From: Methylococcaceae bacterium
Lineage (GTDB): Bacteria > Pseudomonadota > Gammaproteobacteria > Methylococcales > Methylomonadaceae
Length of the DNA: 5,240 bases
Assembly: GCA_013138855.1 (NCBI GenBank)
Contig: WTBX01000196.1
Coordinates: 1 to 5,240 of the forward strand
Direction: 5' to 3'
Below, piece after piece: positions 1 through 5,140 of this stretch. A program made the translations under genes and the position numbers. A model generated the notes under the pieces. It did not search any database and was not told the origin of the DNA. It saw only the letters and a program-made list of their open reading frames with translations. Every line of letters begins with the position of its first letter. Position 1 is the stretch's first letter.

Positions 1-216
1 GAAATTGTAATTGAATTAAAAAAATTACCTTTGTTTTGTAAAAACGAAGAAATTACCGTATGTCAATATTGTCAAAAACAAACATTCGATAAATGTCTGT
101 ATCGATTGAAAGAGGGTATAAATAAAAATTCAATTAAAAACTTTTCTGTAACCTGTATTGATGGCGATGAATTTTCATATATTGTTAATCACATAGAACA
201 AATGAAGTTGTTATAA
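1..216 (+). CDS. 3' end of an unrecognised AT-rich, cysteine-containing protein (partial)
   Basis: The frame is open from the first base of the window to a TAA at 214-216 and gives 71 residues. No ATG occurs near the left edge; a TTG at 31 is possible, but a start outside the window is more likely. The visible part is lysine-rich and polar, with a CQYC pair (residues 21-24) followed by C32. C13 and C52 are further cysteines, so a small zinc- or metal-binding knuckle is conceivable but unproven. There is no signal peptide or membrane segment in this part. I recognise no family. By hand count G+C is about 53 of 216 bases, far below the carB gene next door, which suggests an accessory or transferred gene. 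It lies in the same direction as carB with a 101-base gap. That it is a real gene is inferred from the open frame alone; in such AT-rich DNA a 71-codon open frame is only moderate support. Confidence 0.5.
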   Translation, partial: EIVIELKKLPLFCKNEEITVCQYCQKQTFDKCLYRLKEGINKNSIKNFSVTCIDGDEFSYIVNHIEQMKLL

Positions 217-249
217 AGTACATAATGATGTTTAGAATACTTGAAGATT

Positions 250-282
250 TTGACTTTATGTCCAATTTATAAAAATTAAAAT
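250..282 (+). promoter_or_regulatory. possible weak sigma70-type promoter for carB
   Basis: A TTGACT at 250-255 resembles a -35 box. The AT-rich stretch after it contains TATAAA (268-273) and TAAAAT (277-282), but their spacers of 12 and 21 bases are both off the preferred 16-18. AAAATT (272-277) has a 16-base spacer but is a poor -10. The 217-317 gap holds no other clear element: no terminator for the upstream frame, and no pyrimidine- or arginine-responsive operator that I can name. This is a candidate by position and composition only. Confidence 0.2.
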
Positions 283-317
283 TTGAAAGAAATAATTACC
301 TCCCTACACATAACAAG

Positions 318-3300
318 ATGCCAAAAAGAACCGATTTAAAATCTATATTATTACTGGGTGCAGGCCCTATTGTCATTGGTCAAGCGTGCGAGTTTGATTA
401 TTCTGGAACGCAAGCGTGTAAAGCCTTGCGCGAAGAAGGCTACCGCGTGATTCTGGTCAACTCGAATCCAGCGACCATCATGACCGACCCCGATATGGCG
501 GACGCGATTTATATCGAGCCTATCGACTGGCAAACCGTTGAAAAAATCATCGAGAAAGAACGTCCCGATGCCGTTTTGCCGACAATGGGCGGACAAACCG
601 CGTTAAATTGTGCCTTAGATTTAGATAAACACGGTGTTTTAGAAAAATACAACGTGGAAATGATAGGCGCGACGAAAGAGGCGATTAATAAAGCCGAAGA
701 CCGTCAGCTTTTTAATGAAGCTATGGCTAAAATCGGGTTTGAGGTGGCAAAATCTCGAACCGCACACACCATGGAAGAAGCCTTTGAAGCGCAACAAGAA
801 GTGGGTTATCCAACTGTTATTCGTCCATCATTTACTATGGGCGGTAGTGGTGGTGGTATCGCTTATAATAAAGAAGAGTTTGTTAAAATTTGTGAAGGCG
901 GTTTGTATTTATCCCCGACTAATGAGTTATTGATTGAAGAATCGGTACTCGGCTGGAAAGAATACGAAATGGAAGTGGTGCGCGATAAAAAAGACAATTG
1001 CATCATTGTCTGTTCGATTGAAAACTTTGATCCAATGGGCGTGCATACTGGCGATTCGATTACCGTTGCGCCTGCACAAACATTAACCGATAAAGAATAT
1101 CAAATTCTGCGTAATGTCTCTTTAGCGGTATTGCGTGAAATTGGAGTTGATACAGGTGGTTCAAATGTTCAGGTAGCGATCAATCCAGAAGATGGGCGCA
1201 TGGTTGTTATTGAGATGAACCCGCGTGTTTCGCGTTCATCTGCCTTAGCTTCAAAAGCCACAGGTTTTCCGATTGCAAAAGTTGCGGCGAAATTGGCTGT
1301 CGGTTATACCTTAGATGAATTGAAAAATGAAATCACAGGCGGAGCGACTCCCGCATCATTTGAGCCTACCATTGATTATGTCGTCACTAAAGTTCCACGT
1401 TTTACCTTTGAAAAATTCCCACAAGCTGATGACCGTTTAACCACGCAAATGAAGTCTGTCGGTGAAGTGATGGCGATTGGACGCACGTTCCAAGAGTCTT
1501 TACAAAAAGCCTTACGCGGTTTAGAAATCGGTGTGTCAGGTTTAGATGAAATCGAAGGTTTAGGTGATGATGAAGACGCAATGGATAAAATCCAGCGCGA
1601 AATGCGTCACCCAGGTGCAGATAGACTCTGGTATGTTGCCGACGCTTTCCGTCGTGGCATGAATTTAGACGAAGTCTTTGAAGCGAGTAAAATCGACCCT
1701 TGGTTTTTAGCGCAAATTGAAGATTTAGTCATCACTGAAAAATCCTTAGCTACGCGCACTTTAGCAACGTTAAGCGAAAAAGAAATTTTTCAATTAAAAC
1801 GCAAAGGTTTTGCGGATGCACGTTTAGCGAAATTATTAGACGCATCAGAATCAGAAGTTCGTAATACCCGCCATAAATATAATATTCGCCCCGTTTATAA
1901 ACGCATAGATTCTTGTGCGGCAGAATTTGATTCCGATACCGCCTATTTATATTCTACTTATGAACGCGAATGTGAAGCCCGCCCGACTGATAAAGAAAAA
2001 ATTATTATCTTAGGCGGTGGGCCTAATCGAATTGGTCAAGGGATCGAGTTTGATTATTGCTGCGTTCATGCCGCTTTAGCGTTACGCGAAGACGGTTATG
2101 AAACCATCATGATTAACTGTAATCCTGAAACGGTTTCTACTGATTTTGATACTTCTGATAGACTCTATTTCGAGTCGTTGACTTTAGAAGACGTGTTGGA
2201 AATTATTGATTTAGAAAAACCTAAAGGCGTGATTGTTCAATATGGTGGACAGACTCCGTTGAAACTAGCACGCGCTTTAGAAGCGGCAGGTGCGCCTATT
2301 ATCGGCACTTCACCTGATTCGATTGATTTAGCCGAAGATAGAGAACGATTCCAAAAACTCTTAGAGCGTTTAAACCTTAAACAACCGCCTAATGCAACCG
2401 CACGTTCTACTGAAGAAGCGTCTATTTTGGCGAAAGATTTGGGTTATCCTTTAGTGGTTCGTCCGTCCTATGTATTAGGTGGACGCGGCATGGAAATCGT
2501 CTTTAATGACGAGGGTTTACGTCGTTATATGAAAGAGGCGGTCAGCGTTTCTAATGACTCCCCTGTGTTATTAGATCGTTTCTTAAATGATGCGGTAGAA
2601 ATGGATGTTGATGCGATTTATGACGGCGAAACGGTCTTAATCGGCGGTTTAATGGAACATATCGAACAAGCGGGTGTACACTCAGGTGATTCAGCTTGCT
2701 CGATTCCACCTTATGAATTAGCGACAGATATTCAAGACCGACTACGCGAACAAGTTGCTAAAATGGCAGAAGCTTTAGGGGTTCGTGGTTTAATGAATAC
2801 TCAGTTTGCGATTCAAGGCGATGATATTTATGTCTTAGAAGTAAATCCAAGAGCTTCACGCACCGCGCCGTTTGTATCGAAAGCCACAGGCTATCCTTTA
2901 GCCAAAATTGCTGCACGTTGTATGGCAGGTAAATCGTTAATTGAACAAGGCATTACCGAAGAACGTATTCCTGATTATTTTTCAGTGAAAGAAGCGGTAT
3001 TTCCTTTCATTAAGTTCCCCGGTGTAGACTCTTTATTAGGTCCTGAAATGAAATCGACTGGCGAAGTGATGGGCGTAGGTAAAACTTTTGGTGAAGCCTT
3101 CGCAAAATCACAACGCGCCGCAGGGGTTGATTTAAGTCATAATGGAAAAGTATTAATTAGTATTCGCAATGAAGACAAACCTAAAATTGTTGAAATCGCA
3201 CAAATGCTCGTTGATAAAAATTATGAAATCGTTGCGACACGCGGTACTGCAAAGGTCTTGAAAGAGGCTGATATTGCTTGTGAAGAAGTCTTCAAGGTCA

Positions 3301-3539
3301 ATGCAGGACGACCTAATACCGTGGATATGATTAAAAATGACCAGATTCAATTAATCATCAATACCACCGAAGGTTCAAAAGCAATTGCAGATTCTTTCAC
3401 CATGCGCCGCGAAGCCTTACAGCATCGCGTCACTTATTACACCACGCTTGCAGGTGCAAAAGCGGCGTGTTACGCCTTAGGTGAATTAGATGCGGGTGAT
3501 GTCAATTGCTTGCAAGACTTACACGCCAGCTTAAATTAA
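318..3539 (+). CDS. carB: carbamoyl-phosphate synthase, large (ammonia/ATP-using) subunit
   Basis: CarB makes carbamoyl phosphate from bicarbonate, two ATP and ammonia that the CarA glutaminase delivers through a tunnel; the product feeds arginine and pyrimidine synthesis in the cytosol. The protein has 1073 residues, the same as E. coli CarB, and residues fall at the E. coli numbers. The carboxyphosphate half (about 1-400) has R129, R169, E215, H243 and the E299-x-N301-x-R303 metal/ATP set. The oligomerisation region follows (about 400-550). The carbamoyl-phosphate half (about 554-936) has R675, R715, E783, D791 and E841-x-N843-x-R845. The C-terminal allosteric domain (about 937-1073) keeps K954, T974, T977, K993, N1015 and T1017 of the UMP/IMP pocket, and E892, Y1040 and T1042 near the ornithine site, so allosteric control is probably retained. 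Residue 1041 is Tyr where I recall Asp in E. coli. The N-terminus MPKRTD matches the family, which fixes the ATG at 318, although no Shine-Dalgarno sequence precedes it. CarA is not immediately upstream, which is unusual. GreA follows, as in many gammaproteobacteria. Confidence 0.98.
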   Translation: MPKRTDLKSILLLGAGPIVIGQACEFDYSGTQACKALREEGYRVILVNSNPATIMTDPDMADAIYIEPIDWQTVEKIIEKERPDAVLPTMGGQTALNCALDLDKHGVLEKYNVEMIGATKEAINKAEDRQLFNEAMAKIGFEVAKSRTAHTMEEAFEAQQEVGYPTVIRPSFTMGGSGGGIAYNKEEFVKICEGGLYLSPTNELLIEESVLGWKEYEMEVVRDKKDNCIIVCSIENFDPMGVHTGDSITVAPAQTLTDKEYQILRNVSLAVLREIGVDTGGSNVQVAINPEDGRMVVIEMNPRVSRSSALASKATGFPIAKVAAKLAVGYTLDELKNEITGGATPASFEPTIDYVVTKVPRFTFEKFPQADDRLTTQMKSVGEVMAIGRTFQESLQKALRGLEIGVSGLDEIEGLGDDEDAMDKIQREMRHPGADRLWYVADAFRRGMNLDEVFEASKIDPWFLAQIEDLVITEKSLATRTLATLSEKEIFQLKRKGFADARLAKLLDASESEVRNTRHKYNIRPVYKRIDSCAAEFDSDTAYLYSTYERECEARPTDKEKIIILGGGPNRIGQGIEFDYCCVHAALALREDGYETIMINCNPETVSTDFDTSDRLYFESLTLEDVLEIIDLEKPKGVIVQYGGQTPLKLARALEAAGAPIIGTSPDSIDLAEDRERFQKLLERLNLKQPPNATARSTEEASILAKDLGYPLVVRPSYVLGGRGMEIVFNDEGLRRYMKEAVSVSNDSPVLLDRFLNDAVEMDVDAIYDGETVLIGGLMEHIEQAGVHSGDSACSIPPYELATDIQDRLREQVAKMAEALGVRGLMNTQFAIQGDDIYVLEVNPRASRTAPFVSKATGYPLAKIAARCMAGKSLIEQGITEERIPDYFSVKEAVFPFIKFPGVDSLLGPEMKSTGEVMGVGKTFGEAFAKSQRAAGVDLSHNGKVLISIRNEDKPKIVEIAQMLVDKNYEIVATRGTAKVLKEADIACEEVFKVNAGRPNTVDMIKNDQIQLIINTTEGSKAIADSFTMRREALQHRVTYYTTLAGAKAACYALGELDAGDVNCLQDLHASLN

Positions 3540-3570
3540 TAGTTATCATTTTTTAGATTAAAAAGATGAG

Positions 3571-3604
3571 ACCTGACAGTTTTTTGGAATCTGTCAGGTT
3601 TTTT
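3571..3604 (+). terminator. intrinsic terminator after carB, at the edge of the greA leader
   Basis: A perfect 9-bp stem pairs acctgacag (3571-3579) with ctgtcaggt (3591-3599) around an 11-base loop. A run of T (3599-3604) follows. It starts 32 bases after the carB stop and ends only 16 bases before the greA ATG. It should therefore end part of the carB transcripts and lower, but not necessarily abolish, read-through into greA. Confidence 0.8.
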
Positions 3605-3609
3605 ACATT

Positions 3610-3614
3610 AGGAG
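3610..3614 (+). promoter_or_regulatory. Shine-Dalgarno sequence of greA
   Basis: AGGAG lies six bases ahead of the ATG at 3621 and confirms that start. It is the only clear ribosome binding site in the window; carB, trmL and the last gene lack one. Confidence 0.8.
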
Positions 3615-3620
3615 TTATCA

Positions 3621-4097
3621 ATGAACAAATTTCCTTTAACCGTTGTCGGTGCTAATAAATTACGCGCAGAATTAGAAGAATTAAAATCAGTGGTGCGCCC
3701 ACGCATAATTACAGCGATTGCCACTGCGCGTGAACATGGTGATTTAAAAGAAAATGCGGAATATCATGCGGCGCGAGAACAACAAAGTTTTGCCGAGGGA
3801 CGCATTGCCGAAATTGAGGGTAAGTTATCTAACGCACAAATTATTGATGTCACTCAAATGGATGCAGGCGGCAAAGTAATTTTTGGCGCAACCGTTGAAA
3901 TTGAAAATATTGGTACCGAAGAAACCATCACCTATCAAATTGTCGGTGAAGATGAAGCCGATATTAAAGAACATCGTATTTCTGTAGGTTCGCCTATTGC
4001 AAGAGCATTAATCGGTAAAGAAGTTGAAGATGTTGCGGTTGTTAAAGCGCCTAGTGGAGACATTGAATACGAAATTTTATCTATTCAATATGTTTAG
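3621..4097 (+). CDS. greA: transcription elongation factor GreA (transcript cleavage factor)
   Basis: GreA enters the secondary channel of stalled, backtracked RNA polymerase and stimulates cleavage of the RNA 3' end so that elongation can restart. The 158 residues equal the E. coli length. The N-terminal antiparallel coiled coil spans roughly residues 10-75. Its tip carries the conserved acidic pair D41 and E44 within GDLKENAEY (40-48), which positions the catalytic Mg2+ in the polymerase. The C-terminal FKBP-like domain (about 80-158) contains the typical ISVGSPIARALIGK stretch (120-133). The start is fixed by the Shine-Dalgarno at 3610-3614 and the family-like N-terminus. The gene lies 81 bases after carB in the same direction, a conserved neighbour pair. 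An independent promoter would have to sit at the carB 3' end; a weak candidate is TTGCAA at 3510-3515 with TAAATT at 3532-3537. Otherwise expression depends on read-through of the 3571-3604 hairpin. Confidence 0.97.
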   Translation: MNKFPLTVVGANKLRAELEELKSVVRPRIITAIATAREHGDLKENAEYHAAREQQSFAEGRIAEIEGKLSNAQIIDVTQMDAGGKVIFGATVEIENIGTEETITYQIVGEDEADIKEHRISVGSPIARALIGKEVEDVAVVKAPSGDIEYEILSIQYV

Positions 4098-4110
4098 GAA
4101 TATGCACCAA

Positions 4111-4134
4111 ATAAGTTAGTCAACTTATCTTTTT
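4111..4134 (+). terminator. weak intrinsic terminator of greA
   Basis: The stem pairs ataagtt (4111-4117) with aacttat (4122-4128) around the tetraloop agtc. A T-run (4130-4134) and a further AT-rich tail follow. It begins 13 bases after the greA stop, which is the right place. Only one of seven pairs is G-C, so on its own it would be inefficient. Confidence 0.5.
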
Positions 4135-4158
4135 ATAATTTTAAACTTGATGAGAAGC

Positions 4159-4191
4159 AGACCTTCGAGGTCTTCAAGACCTCGAAGGTCT
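4159..4191. repeat. 33-base perfect palindrome, probable dispersed repeat
   Basis: Two 16-base arms (4159-4174 and 4176-4191) are exact reverse complements around one central C at 4175. Each arm also contains a smaller inverted repeat, accttcgaggt (4161-4171) and acctcgaaggt (4179-4189), so the sequence can fold as one long hairpin or two short ones. No T-run follows on either strand, so it is not a standard terminator. From memory, near-identical palindromes recur in repeat-rich bacterial genomes. Its position, 62 bases after greA in gene-free DNA, fits a dispersed element. A role in protecting the 3' end of greA mRNA is possible but inferred. Confidence 0.8.
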
Positions 4192-4203
4192 AAAACCGCC
4201 TAA

Positions 4204-4363
4204 AGTTACTCAAGTTATTTCATGCTCGCTCCTTAGTGAGATTTAAATATGGAATACCAGAAGGCATTCTTAATTTCTTTATCCACGAAAGACACGAAAA
4301 GCATAAAACGGAGATGTGATTTTTAGTCGCGCAGACTTTGTTCTTTCTATAGCTTGAGTAATT
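4204..4363. repeat. spaced 15-base inverted repeat overlapping the trmL-proximal REPIN-like element
   Basis: The sequence at 4204-4218 pairs with 4349-4363 over 15 bases without a break; 13 are Watson-Crick and two are G-U in a + strand transcript. The right arm lies in the loop of the repeat at 4310-4395, so the two structures could compete. The enclosed 130 bases hold a small hairpin (ctcgct 4225-4230 with agtgag 4235-4240, one wobble pair) and the 9-base tandem motif. Chance cannot be excluded. Confidence 0.4.
4283..4300. repeat. two-unit 9-base tandem motif (cacgaaa core)
   Basis: Units ccacgaaag (4283-4291) and acacgaaaa (4292-4300) share the cacgaaa core. From memory, motifs of this kind occur as short tandem dispersed repeats in some repeat-rich bacterial genomes. 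With two imperfect copies this is weakly supported. It ends nine bases before the REPIN-like element. Confidence 0.35.
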
Positions 4364-4395
4364 ATCATTCGTGCGCGACTAAAAGTCGCGTTTCC
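4310..4395. repeat. REPIN-like inverted repeat doublet upstream of trmL (element 1)
   Basis: Left arm 4310-4332 and right arm 4373-4395 match as reverse complements at 19 of 23 positions. All four differences become G-U pairs in a + strand transcript, so the stem is unbroken and gains one A-U pair (4333 with 4372), leaving a 38-base loop. The right arm contains its own hairpin, cgcgact-aaa-agtcgcg. The 29 bases at 4369-4397 are identical to 5107-5135 in element 2. The size and the inverted pairing of two short palindromic units resemble REPINs, which are non-autonomous and mobilised by RAYT transposases elsewhere in the genome; no RAYT gene is present here. No target-site duplication is obvious. 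The element ends 29 bases before the trmL ATG and may affect its leader mRNA. Confidence 0.75.
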
Positions 4396-4424
4396 AATAC
4401 CCTGAAATTTAGTTCTTAAATAAA

Positions 4425-4895
4425 ATGCTGCACATTGTTTTACACGAACCCGACATCCCCGCTAACACGGGTAATATCATTCGCCTTTGTGCTAACACAG
4501 GTGCAGCATTGCATTTAATCGAGCCTTTAGGTTTTGAATTGGATGATAAAAAATTGCGCCGTGCAGGCTTGGATTACCATGAATGGGCGCATGTGCAACG
4601 CTATTCAAGCTTGAATGATTTTATTATCACTCGCCAGCCTCAACGCATGTTTGCATTAACAACCAAAGGTAGCAGTATTTATAGTGAAACAAAATTTCAA
4701 GATGGCGATGTTTTGTTATTTGGCTCAGAAACACGCGGACTTCCTGCTGAAACTTTAGACTCCATGAGTGCCGATAAAAAGCTGTATCTTCCCATGCAAG
4801 CAAGTAGCCGTAGTTTAAATCTCTCCAATACCGTCGCTATTGTATTATTTGAAGCATGGAAGCAATTAGAGTTTACAGGCGGCGTTATAAAATAA
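4425..4895 (+). CDS. trmL: tRNA (cytidine(34)/uridine(34)-2'-O)-methyltransferase TrmL
   Basis: TrmL transfers a methyl group from S-adenosylmethionine to the ribose of the wobble nucleotide 34 in tRNA-Leu isoacceptors, which helps decoding. The 156 residues are about the family length (157 in E. coli). The SPOUT motifs are all visible: NTGNIIRLCANTG at residues 14-26 (substrate/SAM side), LLFGSETRGLP at 97-107, and LNLSNTVAIVLFEAWKQL at 131-148, which forms the trefoil knot and the SAM pocket. There is no extra RNA-binding domain, as expected for this minimal subfamily. The start MLHIVLHEPDIP matches the family's short N-terminus, although no Shine-Dalgarno is present. The gene is flanked on both sides by REPIN-like repeats: one ends 29 bases before its ATG, the other begins 5 bases after its stop. 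It is probably transcribed separately from greA, given 327 bases of gene-free, hairpin-rich DNA between them. Confidence 0.95.
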   Translation: MLHIVLHEPDIPANTGNIIRLCANTGAALHLIEPLGFELDDKKLRRAGLDYHEWAHVQRYSSLNDFIITRQPQRMFALTTKGSSIYSETKFQDGDVLLFGSETRGLPAETLDSMSADKKLYLPMQASSRSLNLSNTVAIVLFEAWKQLEFTGGVIK

Positions 4896-4899
4896 TGTA

Positions 4900-5133
4900 G
4901 GAGCCGCGATTTTTAGTCGCGCACGAAACACTAAAGCATCAGTAAGTGTTCAGTCCCCCTCTTAAAAAAAGAGGGGTTAGGGGAGATTTTATTAAATAAA
5001 TCCCCCTCAACCCCCCTTTTCCAAAGGGGGAGATGAATACTTACAAGCATCATGCTTATTACCCAAATAACTTATATCACTGTAGTCTTTAGTCCATTTG
5101 AGGGTCTCGTGCGCGACTAAAAGTCGCGTTTCC
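4900..5133. repeat. REPIN-like inverted repeat doublet filling the trmL downstream gap (element 2)
   Basis: Left arm 4900-4926 and right arm 5107-5133 match as reverse complements at 24 of 27 positions; two of the three differences become G-U pairs in the + strand RNA. Each arm can also fold alone: cgcga/tcgcg at 4905-4909 and 4917-4921, and cgcgact/agtcgcg at 5112-5118 and 5122-5128. The right arm is identical to that of element 1. The 180 bases between the arms hold a different inverted repeat (4942-5044), which explains why this copy is longer than element 1. The element occupies nearly the whole 4896-5140 gap and may double as the trmL 3' hairpin. No T-run supports a classical terminator. 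Confidence 0.75.
4942..5044. repeat. C/G-run inverted repeat nested inside REPIN-like element 2
   Basis: The left half (4942-4984) pairs imperfectly with the right half (5001-5044) around an AT-rich loop of about 16 bases. The outer part, gtaagtgttca (4942-4952) with tgaatacttac (5034-5044), matches at 10 of 11 positions plus one G-U. Inside, C-runs at 4955-4959 and 5002-5016 face G-runs at 5026-5030 and 4973-4983. Two local hairpins are also possible: cccctctt/aagagggg (4956-4963, 4969-4976) and cccccttt/aaaggggg (5012-5019, 5023-5030). From memory, repeats with such CCCCCTCAACCCCCC cores are widely dispersed in some bacterial genomes. A palindrome aagcat-c-atgctt (5045-5057) abuts its right end. 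Confidence 0.65.
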
Positions 5134-5140
5134 AAATATT

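Noticed and set aside
217..317. Riboswitch or pyrimidine-responsive attenuator upstream of carB
   Set aside because: No stable stem, leader peptide or terminator is visible in this short AT-rich gap.
351..596. Antisense open frame of 81 codons inside carB
   Set aside because: It lies entirely opposite a highly conserved part of CarB, has no recognisable protein features, and is explained by the GC-richer composition there.
715..933. Second + strand frame of 72 codons inside carB
   Set aside because: It is an out-of-frame reading of the conserved CarB coding sequence with a low-complexity valine run; no ribosome binding site.
3153..3350. Antisense open frame of 65 codons opposite the CarB allosteric domain
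   Set aside because: No domain or start signal; the + strand frame is clearly the real gene.
4159..4191. Rho-independent terminator of greA
   Set aside because: The hairpin is strong, but the bases after it are taaaacc on one strand and gcttctc on the other, with no T-run; the weaker stem at 4111-4134 has the proper tail.
4310..5133. CRISPR array
   Set aside because: Only four related units, in alternating orientation, with intervals of about 40 and 180 bases and a long gap over trmL; no direct, evenly spaced repeats and no cas genes.
4900..5133. Insertion sequence with terminal inverted repeats
   Set aside because: The interior is only about 180 bases, has no transposase frame and no clear target-site duplication; a non-autonomous repeat doublet fits better.
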